A stretch of 64,000 nt of DNA from Nakazawaea peltata (taxonomy: Eukaryota; Ascomycota; Pichiomycetes; Alaninales; Pachysolenaceae), in contig BCGQ01000007.1 of the NCBI GenBank assembly GCA_001599355.1, positions 438,620 through 502,619 on the forward strand. Reading direction: 5' to 3'. A model generated the notes under the pieces. It did no database searches. It worked only from the letters and a program-made list of their open reading frames with translations, and was not told the DNA's origin. Shown here piece after piece: positions 30,280 through 41,100 of the stretch; the stretch's first letter is position 1, and every line of letters begins with the position of its first letter. A program made the position numbers and the translations under genes.

Positions 30280-30346
30280 AAATTAAGCGCTGACGCCCCC
30301 TTTTTTATTAATTAATTAATTAAAATTTATATCAAACCCCAATAAA

Positions 30347-31389
30347 ATGAGTCAAGACAACGGAATCCCTTGGTCAAACGTTTTGACACCTTACTTAGGA
30401 TCTCTCCAAGTGTATTATGATGTTTTAACCAAATACTTATCTAATTTGAATTGGGTTCTCGAACAAGATCCACTCAAGGCGGGCATTTTAAGCGCCCTCT
30501 TAATGAGAATTTATATCACAACTGTGAGGCCATTTACAAATTTCAATAGGATGTTGAATTCCCCAGGGTATACATATCCATTGAGGGTGAGTAAAGCATG
30601 ATATGGTTAACATGAATAATACTAACTCAACAGGGAATTCAATTTTTATGTCAAAATCCAAAATTATGGAGCTCCTTCCAAGTTATACCGCCTCATTTTG
30701 CAATCTCCGTTGTTGTATATAGCTGCTGCTGGTCAATGGTATTTCCAATGCAATTCATTATACTGACATTACTAGGAGGACCTGTTGGGATTGTTGCTTC
30801 GGTACTTTCTACTATTCAACAATGTCATTATTACTCGAATTTCATCACCACCAATTTATTGATGCCCGAGAAACTTGATCAAGTCTTTGATTCTGTAGTA
30901 ATGACGAGACATAATGAAGTTGTCTTGAGGGGTAAATTAAGAAGAATTACACCAGTTCCGTTCGTGTCTCGATTTAGAAGATTCATGTGGTCGCTCCCAA
31001 TAAAGTTATGTCTTTACCCACTGCATATCCTGAAGATGTTGATCCCGACTCTTTACAATTTCATCCCAGTGATTGGACCCTTGATAGTTTCCATGAGCAA
31101 TGCCTCAGCCATCGGAATGAGATACCAATCTCGATACTTCAAATTGAAAAATATAAAGCCTGAGCACGTTCAAATGTTGAATAAGAAGAGAATGGGTCAT
31201 TTTGCTGCGTTTGGGTTCATTGCGTCTTTATTAGAACTGACACCAGTCATCGGATTCATCTTCATGATATCCAATACCATTGGAGCAGCTTTATGGTGTT
31301 TGGATTTAGAGGATCAAATACAAGATACGGGCTACAATACTAATGATAGAATAGATTCTATTAGAGGTCTAATAACGGTATTAGTATAA
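30347..31389 (+). CDS. RRT8: RRT8/LDS-family lipid-droplet or spore-wall membrane protein, split
   Basis: Exons 30347-30586 and 30634-31389 encode 331 residues. The intron is only 47 nt, with GTGAGT, TACTAAC and CAG 7 nt later. Retaining it would add VSKA and a stop. The protein has several hydrophobic stretches (HFAISVVVYSCCWSMVF, FIILTLLGGPVGIVASVLS, LIPTLYNFIPVIGPLIVSM, FAAFGFIASLLELTPVIGF) in the layout of the EI24-like Rrt8/Lds1/Lds2 family. In S. cerevisiae these proteins sit on lipid droplets and act in ascospore-wall formation. Assignment is by overall pattern and is moderate. Its stop (31387-31389) overlaps the last codons of GSH2 on the other strand by 9 bases. Confidence 0.65.
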
Positions 31390-32832
31390 GTATAAAGAGT
31401 CGACACAACCGAAACCGGCAGCAACACCACCTTCATTACTACTACTGAATTTAGATCTGAGCAACCATCCAGCTTCGGTGTTCTCTACAATCTCACCAGT
31501 CTTTTCATTGAACAAGATGGTTCCGAAAATACCCAATTCACTGATGATATTCTCCTCATATATCTTGCCCTCTCTTATGATCTTGTTGGCAAAACTTGGA
31601 GGGGTAATCAACTCCATCAAAATGTATCCAGCCCATTCTTCAGCCGGTAATTTCTCAAGGAATCCTGGAATGTTCTCTTTATATATATTATTACCACCTC
31701 CCTCTCTTTGAGGTTTCAATACAAAATCTTGTGGTCTCTTCTGAATCAATTCCTTCAGTTTCTTTCCTTCTTCAGAATCGTCCAATGGATAAATCTTAAC
31801 AAAAGTATCTAACAAAGTAGTCAACTCGGATTGAGATAAGTCTGGAACAAATTTAGAGATCTCTTCTTCAATAGTGAGGATTTGTTGAATCTTCTTGGCG
31901 CCTGATAATTGAGTGAGCAAAGTTGGACATTTGATCAGCAGAGTAGTCTCCAAAGTGGTTCTCAGCTCCCAACAGGATTCGTTAACATAATCGGTAGGAG
32001 CGTAAGCAGAACGGTAATAAACAACGGCAACTTCGTCTCCTGTCAGCTTGATAGTCAATTTTCTGGAAGATTTATCAATCTCAGTATGAGTCAAGATCTG
32101 TTCAAGAGTCAATCTGACAGATTTAATACCATATTTCTCGATCAATTCATACTCTAAAGCACGTTGATCGAAACAATTTCTTTCCTTAGGTTGGACTACC
32201 ATCAAAACGATGGTTTCAGTAGATTCTGAATACAGTTTGACACCTTGAGCCAAACCTTGAGCTAAACCAACAGTGGATTTAGAGACTGGAATCTCCCCAT
32301 CCAGGTAATACAGCCCCAGTTTCTCACTATAATCTCCCTTCTTATTTAAGTAGTCATGTAATTGACCAACCTTTGGTGATAAGCCTCCAAAAGATACACT
32401 GACAGTATTGAACTCGATCTGTTTGATAGATCCAGTGGTAGAATCGTACATGTAATCATTTCTGAACAACCCCAAAGAAAGGTCCTGGACAATGCCAACC
32501 TCAGCTGCCTTAGTGTAACACTCGTATAACTTGCCGGTGAAGTCTGGGTCGAATTTCAGCAATTGTTCGGAAATATCAACTAACCACTTCTTATTACAAA
32601 CCACGTTCAGATACAACTTATTGAAGTTCTTTTGTACCTCTATAGCCTTATCGAATTGCAGCTTTGGGAACGGAGTAGGAAACAAGGTCACTGGGGCGTG
32701 GATCAGAGAGTGAGGCTCAAAGCCAGGAGGGTACATAGTCAACCCATTGGCCAAAGCCCAATTGAGTAAATTCTCGACCAAGAGGTCTTGCTGAGAGTCA
32801 GATAACTCTGGGAAAGGTCTGTGTTGTGTCAT
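31381..32832 (-). CDS. GSH2: Glutathione synthetase
   Basis: 483 residues, matching the roughly 490 of yeast Gsh2. It joins gamma-glutamylcysteine and glycine using ATP, the second step of glutathione synthesis in the cytosol. Visible blocks are AVVYYRSAYAPTDYVNESCW, LTQLSGAKKIQQIL, the glycine-rich ATP loop LKPQREGGGNNIYKENIP, ILMELITPP and SNEGGVAAGFGC at the C-terminus. CTG codons at residues 290 and 299 (31963-31965 and 31936-31938) stand where human and yeast enzymes have Ala (W-E-A-R and A-V/I-K-C/A-P), strong support for CUG-Ala. Two Yap1-like sites lie upstream (32947 and 33197). Confidence 0.98.
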   Translation of the reverse strand: MTQHRPFPELSDSQQDLLVENLLNWALANGLTMYPPGFEPHSLIHAPVTLFPTPFPKLQFDKAIEVQKNFNKLYLNVVCNKKWLVDISEQLLKFDPDFTGKLYECYTKAAEVGIVQDLSLGLFRNDYMYDSTTGSIKQIEFNTVSVSFGGLSPKVGQLHDYLNKKGDYSEKLGLYYLDGEIPVSKSTVGLAQGLAQGVKLYSESTETIVLMVVQPKERNCFDQRALEYELIEKYGIKSVRLTLEQILTHTEIDKSSRKLTIKLTGDEVAVVYYRSAYAPTDYVNESCWELRTTLETTLLIKCPTLLTQLSGAKKIQQILTIEEEISKFVPDLSQSELTTLLDTFVKIYPLDDSEEGKKLKELIQKRPQDFVLKPQREGGGNNIYKENIPGFLEKLPAEEWAGYILMELITPPSFANKIIREGKIYEENIISELGIFGTILFNEKTGEIVENTEAGWLLRSKFSSSNEGGVAAGFGCVDSLYLY

Positions 32833-32946
32833 TATCTGGTTATCAATGTATGGAATCAGATATCACTCAGCAACTTGGTCTTCAGATGGCTCTTTTTTTT
32901 CGCTCTATCAAGGGAAAAATAGTGCTGGTATCCGTTATCAATAATG

Positions 32947-32953
32947 TTAGTAA
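32947..32953 (-). promoter_or_regulatory. Candidate Yap1 response element of GSH2
   Basis: TTAGTAA on the plus strand (TTACTAA on the GSH2 strand), 115-121 bases upstream of the GSH2 ATG. TTACTAA/TTAGTAA is the known high-affinity Yap1 site, and glutathione-synthesis genes are known Yap1 targets in yeasts. Use here is inferred. Confidence 0.5.
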
Positions 32954-33196
32954 TTAGCCGAGATTTGTACGACAAAATACTGGAAATTGCGCGAGTGTGG
33001 AAGGGATACAGAGATGTGTTTTTGATATTTTGCTCTGATGTACTCTGAAAACTCTGAATAGTTACTCTGATATGCTCTGAACATGGTGTTTATTTGCTCT
33101 CAATATTTGCTCTCAATATTAGCTGAGATACCCGCTTAGTACTTCGCTCTCACTCTGCTTATAATCTAAATCCGAATTCTCATCCCTCATAAAAAA

Positions 33197-33203
33197 TTAC
33201 TAA
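33197..33203 (+). promoter_or_regulatory. Second TTACTAA (Yap1-type) site
   Basis: TTACTAA about 365 bases upstream of GSH2 in the same divergent region. It is weaker evidence alone, but a pair of identical 7-mers in one GSH2 promoter is suggestive. Confidence 0.35.
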
Positions 33204-34038
33204 TCCGCCGGTTCTACCGCCGAATCTATTCCTTCGGCATTTCCCCATAATTCCTCTCGTGCAATAATCTTGCAGAGCCTAGTTTGAAGATCATTTTAAA
33301 GTACGATCTTGACCCCTCCTGCTCTCGGCGTCGACTGTCATACAAAGACTCTATGCAGTCTTTTTTTCCTAACCTGTCTAATTCCTTTACGGCGTTAAAG
33401 AAAACTAGCATAGAATGCGTCAAAGCGCACTAACATCGAGCATATTACAGATTTTAAACTAGTTGTCTTAGTTAACAATGCCACTTACTGCTGCAACTCT
33501 TGCAGGAACAGGTTGACATCAGAGGTTTAACGGTAGAAAGGCATTCCAGAAAACATTTTGAATTGTTGAGAATGGTAGGGCATTTTCAAGGGAATTCGCG
33601 GTAATTTTAAGGGGCTTATAGAGGAGATTCTCTACCCAAGTTTCACTCACTTCCATTAGCTCATATTCACTATCTACACTCATGTTCACTCTTATCAACC
33701 TCAAAATATCGATATTGATACTCTCCATTCTCACAGTGACCACCTCCTGACATCTCGTCAGTCCACCCCTGCTCTTCCTATTCTCCTCCTCCATTTTCTC
33801 CCTCTAGCTCATCGCCCCCTCGAGGTCCCAATTAAGCTTTCTCCTAGGAAAAAAAGAAACGCATCTCTTTCTTTCGTTAAAAGAAACTGTACCCGACATT
33901 AAGAAGCATTCAGTGCATAACACCGTGAAGATAAAGAGGGGACCGCGATAACATGATATGGAGAAGGGCGGGATCGGGGGATATTGTTTCTTTTTTTTCT
34001 CGGCGTTTTCCAGTTGTATTGTCTGTCTTTTGCTTCTT

Positions 34039-34046
34039 TATAAATA
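34039..34046 (+). promoter_or_regulatory. TATA box of the amino-acid permease
   Basis: TATAAATA, 64-71 bases before the ATG at 34110, preceded by a T-rich stretch. Confidence 0.5.
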
Positions 34047-34109
34047 CTTGGGGAGATCTCGAGATGGTTCCAAAACCCCCTTTGGAAATATTTGAAATTT
34101 TATGAAAAA

Positions 34110-35873
34110 ATGTCAGCAATGATGTCAACCGAGAAATCCTCGGGTTCATCCGAGTACAAGTCAAATCCAGACATTGACTCACAAACTAGACTCGATCTGG
34201 GCTCTGTTCTGAATTATGAGAAAACTTCAAAGGCTAAGGAATTCTTTGATTCTTTCAAGAGAATGGACTTGAACGACCTGTCATTAGACCCAAATATGAC
34301 TGAAGAGGAGAAAATAAAGTGGATTACTCTGAACAATCCAATTGCCAAAAGTTTGAGATCAAGACATATCAAATGTATGGCCTTGTCTACTGGTATTGGT
34401 ACTGGTCTTATGATTAACTCTGGAAAATGTCTTAGATATGGTGGTTTCGGTGGTCTTATGATTGGATTTATTGTCGTTGCCTGTTTTGTCTTGACTACAT
34501 GTCAAGCTCTTGGTGAATTGACAATTGCATTTGAGGCCAGAGGTGGTTTCATCGAATTCTTCCCTCGTATGATCGATGAGAGTGTAGGATTCCTGATCTC
34601 TTACAACTATGCAATGAATTGGTTGATCGTTCTTCCTTTGGAATTGACTGGTGCCGCTTTGACCACTAAATTTTGGGATCCAAATGGACATTATAGTTCA
34701 GACGCCTGGGTAGCCATTTTCTATTCTTTCATTGTTTTTATCAACTGTTTCCCAGCTGGATACGCTGAAGCTGAGTTCTTCTTCTCGCTTGTTAAATTGA
34801 CTGCTTTATTAGGTTTCATGATCCTTGGTATAATCATCAATACCGGTGGTGTTCCAGGTGTCGATTATATGGGAGCTAAGTATTTGTACAACCCAGGTTC
34901 GTTCCCATATGCCTTCAAAGGTGTTTGTACTGTGTTCGTTTCTGCTGCCTTCAGTTACGCTGGTGTCGAATTATCTGGTTTGGCCGCAGCTGAATCCAAT
35001 AACCCAAAGAAATCTTACCCAAGAGCCTTGAAATTGATTTTCTACAGACTTGCCATCTTCTACTGTACCTCTTTGGTATTGATTGGTTTGTTAGTTCCTT
35101 ACAATGATGAGGGATTGTACAACGGAGTTTCCAGTGCTACTTCTCCTTTCGTTTTGGCCATTAAGGAAGCCGGTATTAAGGGTCTTCCAAGTGTCTTCAA
35201 TGCTGTTATTATGTTAGCTGTTTTGTCTGTTGGTAATGCATCCGTCTTTGGTTGTTCAAGAACTTTATGTTCTTTAGCTGCTCAAGGACAAGCTCCAAAG
35301 ATCTTGGCTTACATCGACAGAAGAGGTCGTCCACTTGTAGCTGTTCTGTGTACTCTTATCTTTGGTTTATTAGGTTTCATTGCCGCTAGTCCTAAGGAAG
35401 AGATTGTATTTGACTGGTTAATTTCGATCTCTGGTTTATCTACTATCTTCACCTGGACTGCAATCAACTTCTCCCATATTAGATTCAGAAGAGCTTTGAA
35501 ACTGCAAGGACGTTCTACAGACGAGTTATTCTACGTTGCCCAGTTCGGTATTTGGGGATCTTGGATCGGTGTCATCGGTAACATCTTGGTTTTGATCGGA
35601 GAATTCTGGATCTCCGTCTGGCCAATTGGATCCGAACCAAATGCCAACACTTTCTTCCAAAACTATTTGTGTGCTCCTGTCGTTTTGGCCTTCTATATTG
35701 GACACAAACTTTGGACGAGAAATTTCAAGTTATTTATTAGAGCTAAAGATATTGATATCGATTCTAGAAGAAGAGATTACGATATGGAATTGATCAAGCA
35801 AGAGATCGAAGAAGAGAAGAAGTATATTGCATCTAAACCATGGTATTATAGGTTGTATAAGTTTTTGTTTTAA
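34110..35873 (+). CDS. Amino-acid permease, YAT family
   Basis: 587 residues from the ATG at 34110; a second ATG lies three codons on, and the TTG further upstream is not a likely start. A cytosolic N-terminus of about 90 residues is followed by 12 expected membrane spans. Family blocks include SRHIKCMALSTGIGTGLMIN (RHxxMxAxGGxIGTGLF pattern), FEARGGFIEFFPRMID, NWLIVLPLELTGAALTTKFW, FSYAGVELSGLAAAESNNPK and LQGRSTDELFYVAQFGIWGS. The tail ends KPWYYRLYKFLF, matching the aromatic W-Y/F-x-x-F ending of many yeast permeases. Known role of the family: proton-coupled uptake at the plasma membrane. Substrate is not resolvable; the QGRSTDEL segment recalls Dip5/Gnp1-type members. Such permeases are typical outputs of the SPS pathway whose protease SSY5 lies at 6111-8696. 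Confidence 0.93.
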   Translation: MSAMMSTEKSSGSSEYKSNPDIDSQTRLDLGSVLNYEKTSKAKEFFDSFKRMDLNDLSLDPNMTEEEKIKWITLNNPIAKSLRSRHIKCMALSTGIGTGLMINSGKCLRYGGFGGLMIGFIVVACFVLTTCQALGELTIAFEARGGFIEFFPRMIDESVGFLISYNYAMNWLIVLPLELTGAALTTKFWDPNGHYSSDAWVAIFYSFIVFINCFPAGYAEAEFFFSLVKLTALLGFMILGIIINTGGVPGVDYMGAKYLYNPGSFPYAFKGVCTVFVSAAFSYAGVELSGLAAAESNNPKKSYPRALKLIFYRLAIFYCTSLVLIGLLVPYNDEGLYNGVSSATSPFVLAIKEAGIKGLPSVFNAVIMLAVLSVGNASVFGCSRTLCSLAAQGQAPKILAYIDRRGRPLVAVLCTLIFGLLGFIAASPKEEIVFDWLISISGLSTIFTWTAINFSHIRFRRALKLQGRSTDELFYVAQFGIWGSWIGVIGNILVLIGEFWISVWPIGSEPNANTFFQNYLCAPVVLAFYIGHKLWTRNFKLFIRAKDIDIDSRRRDYDMELIKQEIEEEKKYIASKPWYYRLYKFLF

Positions 35874-36188
35874 GCTAGAGGTTGACTGTATAATGTTAAT
35901 GAGAAATGTTAAGTGATTTAGAAGTAGGTAAATTAAATCTTTAGACCTTTGGTTGTTGTTTAAAGCTGAGCTGACTTCTTGGATCGCCCCCTTTGCTCCC
36001 CCTCTAACCCCCTTTGGACCCCTTCCTTTTTCCCAGCGCTCACCCCTCAGAGCTCCCCCAGAGCTCCTCCTTTTCCCCTTTCCTCTACACTGGTCGTGCA
36101 CGACCAGTAAAAATTTTCAGCTCATCGCCGCCCTAATCCTAAAGAAAATTCTAGCATTAATCAGCAGATTAACGCCAATTAGATCTTA
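35874..36188 (+). promoter_or_regulatory. ZPR1 upstream region
   Basis: 315 bases between the permease stop and the ZPR1 ATG. It is strikingly C-rich on the plus strand (35985-36090), with the palindromic word GTCGTGCACGAC at 36092-36103. No gene is seen. Confidence 0.45.
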
Positions 36189-37745
36189 ATGAAGAGGGAA
36201 GACGAAGTGACTGAAAGCAGCATTGCCAAAAAACTGAGATTAGACACAATGGCTGAGGAAGAGCATAAGAAGGAAGAGCTTTTTGAATCCGTCGGAGAAC
36301 AAGCCCAAGCTGTAGATGATGAGCAAGGAGGCGAATTTGTCGATGGAATGAGAAACACCGGAGCCGCCGATGTCGAAGGTCATCCAGTACAAGAAATCCA
36401 GTCTTTATGTATGAACTGTCATGAAACTGGAATCACTCGTTTGTTATTGACCACCATCCCATATTTCAGTCAAGTGGTACTTATGTCTTTTGAGTGTCCT
36501 CATTGTGGCTTCAAGAACTCTGAGTTACAACCGGCAGCACTGATTCAAGAGAAGGGATCTAAACATATTTTGAAGATTGAGGAGAGAAAGGATTTCAATA
36601 GACAAGTTGTCAAGTTCGAGACTGCCTCGTGTAGCTTCCCTGAGTTGGAGATTGAGATCCCTCCAAAGAGAGGTCAATTAACTACTGTAGAAGGGTTGTT
36701 AACTGAGATGATTGATGATTTGGAATCTGATCAAGAGCTGAGAAAGAGTGTACAACCTGAGATTTATGAGAAAATTGATGCTTTCATCAAGAAAGTTAGA
36801 GCTACTATTGCTTGTGAGGAAGGAGGTGTTCTCCCATTGACTTTAACTGTAGATGATCCATCAGGAAACTCTTGGATTGGATATGTACCAGGGGAACCTG
36901 CTCATAAATGGGCCAGTATCGAGTATAACAGAACTCCTGATCAGAATGTATTTTTGGGATTAGTTTCTGAGGATCAAGTTGCTCAAGATCGTCAACTGGC
37001 AGCAGCCGCAGCATCCGCAGCAGTCGAAAACTCCGCTCCTGCCACTACTACTGTCCCAGAGACCCGTAATCCTTCATCTACCGGATTCATTTCTGACCAA
37101 ACTGACATTGAAAACTTTGAGAATGAAGTGCAAACTTTCGCTGCTCATTGTTCCTCTTGTTACGCCCCATGTAACACCCATATGAAGGTTGTTAACATTC
37201 CTCATTTCAAAGATGTCATTATTATGAACACCTCATGTGAAAAATGTGGTTATAAATCCAATGAGGTCAAGACTGGAGGTGAAATCCCAGATAAGGGACG
37301 TAGAGTCACTTTGTTAATGGACGATAAGGAAGATTTGGCCAGAGATATCTTGAAATCCGAGACTTGTGGTCTTACTGTTCCTGAATTGAATTTGGATTTG
37401 ACTCCAGGTACTTTGGGTGGTCGTTTCACTACAGTTGAAGGTTTATTACGTCAAGTATATGATGAGTTACACAGTAGAGTCTTCACCCAGACATCAGATT
37501 CCATGGATGATGCTACTAAACTGAACTGGGAGTCATTCTTCTCCAAGTTACAATCTGCTATTGATGGAGAGGTCAAGTTTACTATTATTATGGAAGACCC
37601 ATTGGCAGCTTCGTATATTCAGAATGTATATGCTCCCGATGATGATCCAAATATGAAGATTGAAGAATTCGAGAGAACTCAAGAGCAAAATGAAGATTTG
37701 GGATTAGTTGGAATGGTTACTGAGAATTATGAACTGCTGAATTGA
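36189..37745 (+). CDS. ZPR1: Zinc-finger protein Zpr1, eEF1A chaperone
   Basis: 518 residues from the ATG at 36189. An in-frame ATG at 36249 (MAEEEHKKEELFESVGEQAQ) aligns with the usual yeast start, so the first 20 residues are uncertain. Two duplicated ZPR1 modules are seen, each with a CX2C-X25-CX2C zinc finger (CMNC...CPHC near 75-105 and CSSC...CEKC near 320-350) and a GQLTTVEGLL / GGRFTTVEGLLRQ block. Zpr1 is essential in yeast and folds newly made eEF1A. Residue 445 (CTG at 37521-37523) replaces the Ala of S. cerevisiae ATKARW. CTG also falls inside an alanine run at 36996-36998, and both support CUG-Ala. Confidence 0.97.
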   Translation: MKREDEVTESSIAKKLRLDTMAEEEHKKEELFESVGEQAQAVDDEQGGEFVDGMRNTGAADVEGHPVQEIQSLCMNCHETGITRLLLTTIPYFSQVVLMSFECPHCGFKNSELQPAALIQEKGSKHILKIEERKDFNRQVVKFETASCSFPELEIEIPPKRGQLTTVEGLLTEMIDDLESDQELRKSVQPEIYEKIDAFIKKVRATIACEEGGVLPLTLTVDDPSGNSWIGYVPGEPAHKWASIEYNRTPDQNVFLGLVSEDQVAQDRQLAAAAASAAVENSAPATTTVPETRNPSSTGFISDQTDIENFENEVQTFAAHCSSCYAPCNTHMKVVNIPHFKDVIIMNTSCEKCGYKSNEVKTGGEIPDKGRRVTLLMDDKEDLARDILKSETCGLTVPELNLDLTPGTLGGRFTTVEGLLRQVYDELHSRVFTQTSDSMDDATKLNWESFFSKLQSAIDGEVKFTIIMEDPLAASYIQNVYAPDDDPNMKIEEFERTQEQNEDLGLVGMVTENYELLN

Positions 37746-38140
37746 GGGATAATTATATTTATGTAAGTAGATGTATATAATTGAAGTTGATTAGAGTGGA
37801 TAAGTGGATAGTAGAGACGTAGATAAGTGAGTAGAGAAGTGATTGGAGAAGAGGAGGAGAGGAGATTGGGAGTGGTGAGTGCTTAGAGAAGGTACAGGGG
37901 GGTTAGAGAGGGGGGTTAGAAAGGGGGGTTAGGGGGCTAGATGGTCATGAGTCCACGGGAAGGAATAGAAAGCACCCACAGAAGACCATTACCCCCAGAA
38001 TAAACACAATACAACGTATTCTACTCAAAATCATAATACTATTCTATAATATTATCAATAACCTATTTAAATATATTGTCAAATAGTTAAAGTCAACTCT
38101 TATCAAATCCAGTAATATTTGATGTAATAATCTCAGTCAC
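37746..38140. other. Convergent intergenic spacer with a G-quadruplex motif
   Basis: 395 bases between the ZPR1 and CCH1 stops. Purine-rich, with four G-runs (G6, G6, G6, G5) at 37897-37936 separated by loops of 7, 7 and 3 bases. No gene is seen. Confidence 0.6.
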
Positions 38141-41100
38141 CTATCTCCGTTTAGGTGAAGAAAGATCAACTGATAAAAGAGATCCAATCTCCGAGTCTCC
38201 AGATCCATTTAAACTATCATTACTGCTATTACCGAGTTTAGTGAATGGCAGTTTTGGCAGTTTCGGCAGTGGCAGAGACAGTTGCAGTGACAGTTGCAGT
38301 GACAGAGGAATCTCCATCAGCATACCTAATCCCGTCAAATTACGTTCCTCACTAATAGACCCATTAATTCCTCCACGACTTACAGAAATTGAAGATGAAG
38401 TGTTCGCAACAAATTTAGGACGATGATGTAAATCTTGATCCAAATCTGACATCTTCCTTGTATTGTATCGATCTCCAATGATCTCAGCTTCGTCAGAGAA
38501 GGGGTTAGTGATTTTATTATTATTGGAAGTAGTGCTGAAGGAGCCATATTTACGATTATTACTAAGAGAAGCAAGCGTTGCAGCCCGACCTCTCAGTTTA
38601 AGATCCTCATCATTTTTTAAATACTCAGAGATTACAATCATAGGAGCAGAACCATATGGGTCTTGAAGTTTGTCCTCTTCATTCTCAGGAGAAGGAGAAG
38701 TGGATGGAGAAAGAGATTCTTTTACTTCATTACCTTGAGAAGGCACAAGAAGTCCCTTCTTATACTTCCAGCGTATAATAACGGTCCTCAAAGTGTTATA
38801 AACCTTCTTCTCTTTCAAGGAACGGTCAACTTTATCCATGGCTACGTACCGTTTCATGAAATCATCCAAAGTCAAACACTTGTTCTCCTCAAAATGAGCA
38901 TACAATGCAACTTTAAGTATTACAGAGGTGAATGGAATACCAGGATAGTTATGACTCTTGGCTTCCATGAGGATATCTTCTACTAAACGTTCGTATTTGA
39001 GTCTACGAACATGCACTTTCTTCGGGTCAATTTGATCCAAAGAATGGTTCATAGCTGGGAAATCCACAAAGACCGAATATGGATCATCATTTCCTTCCAT
39101 AGTTGGGAACCATTTCAGTTTCAACTCTGGAATCGAAAACCGTCCATTATTATAGATCTTATAGGATAAAATACCATCCAAAGAACCTAAGAAACTATGT
39201 AAATCGGCAGGATCGATGTATCCGGTACCATTAGGATCGAATTTTAACCATGCCTGTTTGAATTTACGACGTTCACTCCGAGTAATGTACGAATGAGGAT
39301 CAGAGGTGTGGTAAATATAACTAAAACTGTCCACGATCAACGAAACGAACATATTTAAGAAGATGAACATGGACAAGATATTCCAAGAGATGAATAAAAG
39401 GTACAGGTACGGTTTATTCCCGCAGTCGGAGTCATAATTGTCGGGATCTTTATAGCAATAAGGCAGAGAAACCGTGAAATCGTTCATGATGTAGTTCCAG
39501 GACTCTCCGAAACTCATCCGGAACAACAAGATCAATGCCTTGGTGACCGTACGTAAGTTGATATTATTAGAAGTGTTAGGACCGACTCTGGTGAGACCGA
39601 AGATCTGGTTCATGGCAATAGCATAGACCAAGAATAAGACGGCCCAAGTATATAATAACGAGATTATAGAGGGAATGGAGGCCAAAGCGTAACGTAACAA
39701 CTGTTCCAATCGGTCAATCCGTGGGATGATCAACAATAATATACCTACAAGGAACAATTTGTTAATGTTAGCATAGGCAGTTTCTCTGGAGACGAAGAAG
39801 GAGATTACAGTAGTGATGAAAGCTCCAACGATGAGTGCAGCTGCTAATGAGTTCCATCTGGAGCTTGTCAAGTAAAGAGAAGGTCCCTTGGCAATGATAA
39901 TCACTAGCAAGTGGACAAGGAACAAACTAGTGGTACAAAGGTAAAGAGAGTATCTAAAGATATCCATAGGGACGATCATTGGATACACTTCCAAAAGTAA
40001 AGCCAAAGTATGGAGGACGAAACAACAGTTGATAGACAATCTCCAGTATTTACTGTCCTTTGAGACCAAGCGATGGCAGAAAAGTTGGAGTTTCGAGAAA
40101 GAAGACTCGTCTCCTCTTTTAGAAGCTTTTACTTGTTTTAAGATCTTCTCTACTTCGTACCAAGAGGATTGTTCACTGGTACGATAAGCACTTCCAGTGT
40201 TCCTGGAGTAATTTTGAATGATCACCGACACAAATAACGTCAAGATGAACACAGTGGAGATGAAATTAAATAATACCACAAAGATTCCGTTGGCTGGAGA
40301 TGCAAATAATGAAGGAACTGTACCTCTTCCCGTGGAATTCATGACATTTTGCAAAAGATCGACCCATCCTTCCAAAGAAATGATCTCGAATAACGATAAG
40401 AATGATCTTTTGAAAGTGTTGAACTCGAGAATCGGTTCTACGTACGAGTTGGGACTGACTATATCCCATTTAAATACGGTATTTACGAATTCTCCAGTAC
40501 ATTCTCCCTGTGTAGAGACCCCATCGAGACAATAACCCAAACGACCAGTGAAGAGATTCAACCCCCATACGGAAAATGGGAATAACAAGGTCAAAGAGAT
40601 GGTGGAAGCACTCAAGATCTGCCAAAATCCAGCGATAATTGTATTTTGGAAAGTGGATTTGGCTCTCGAACTCAAAGTGAGTAACCTTAAAGCTCTTAAC
40701 AGCTTGACACCATTGATGACACTGGTGAGAGAAGCTGTTCCATTGAGCTCAGTGATCACATTAAGCCACATGGAGATCAAGACAATCATGTCTATGATAT
40801 TCCATGAGGAAGATAGGTAGGCGTTAGGGGTATATATAAGACCATCTGCGATGACTTTGATCACAAATTCGAGTGTGAACAATAAAGTACACGACATATC
40901 GATGTTGGTCAACCAATTCCAATTGGTATGGGAATTGAAGTCGTTCTTTTTACGGTACAAAGGAGTCGCATAGCAGGAGACCACCACCATAGCTACTGTG
41001 ATGATGATCATGATGATGTTGAATGCGAAACTTACGTTTTTATGGGGGTTAATTCCATCGACTCTTACTCCCTTGGATGTAGGAACAATCCGTTGGCAAA

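Larger units (their letters stand above)
32833..34109. other. Long divergent region, GSH2 / amino-acid permease
   Basis: 1277 bases. Small open frames inside it have no recognisable product and lack gene-like composition. Near GSH2 are two TTA(C/G)TAA sites (annotated separately) and a cluster of degenerate CTCTGA units (about 33029-33090). The centre holds CGG/CCG-type words (33204-33240, 33325-33332). A TATAAATA box (34039-34046) stands 64-71 bases before the permease ATG. Confidence 0.5.

Noticed and set aside
33226-33794. Two short minus-strand frames between GSH2 and the permease
   Set aside because: No recognisable domain, unlike the codon use of neighbours; the region reads as promoter DNA.
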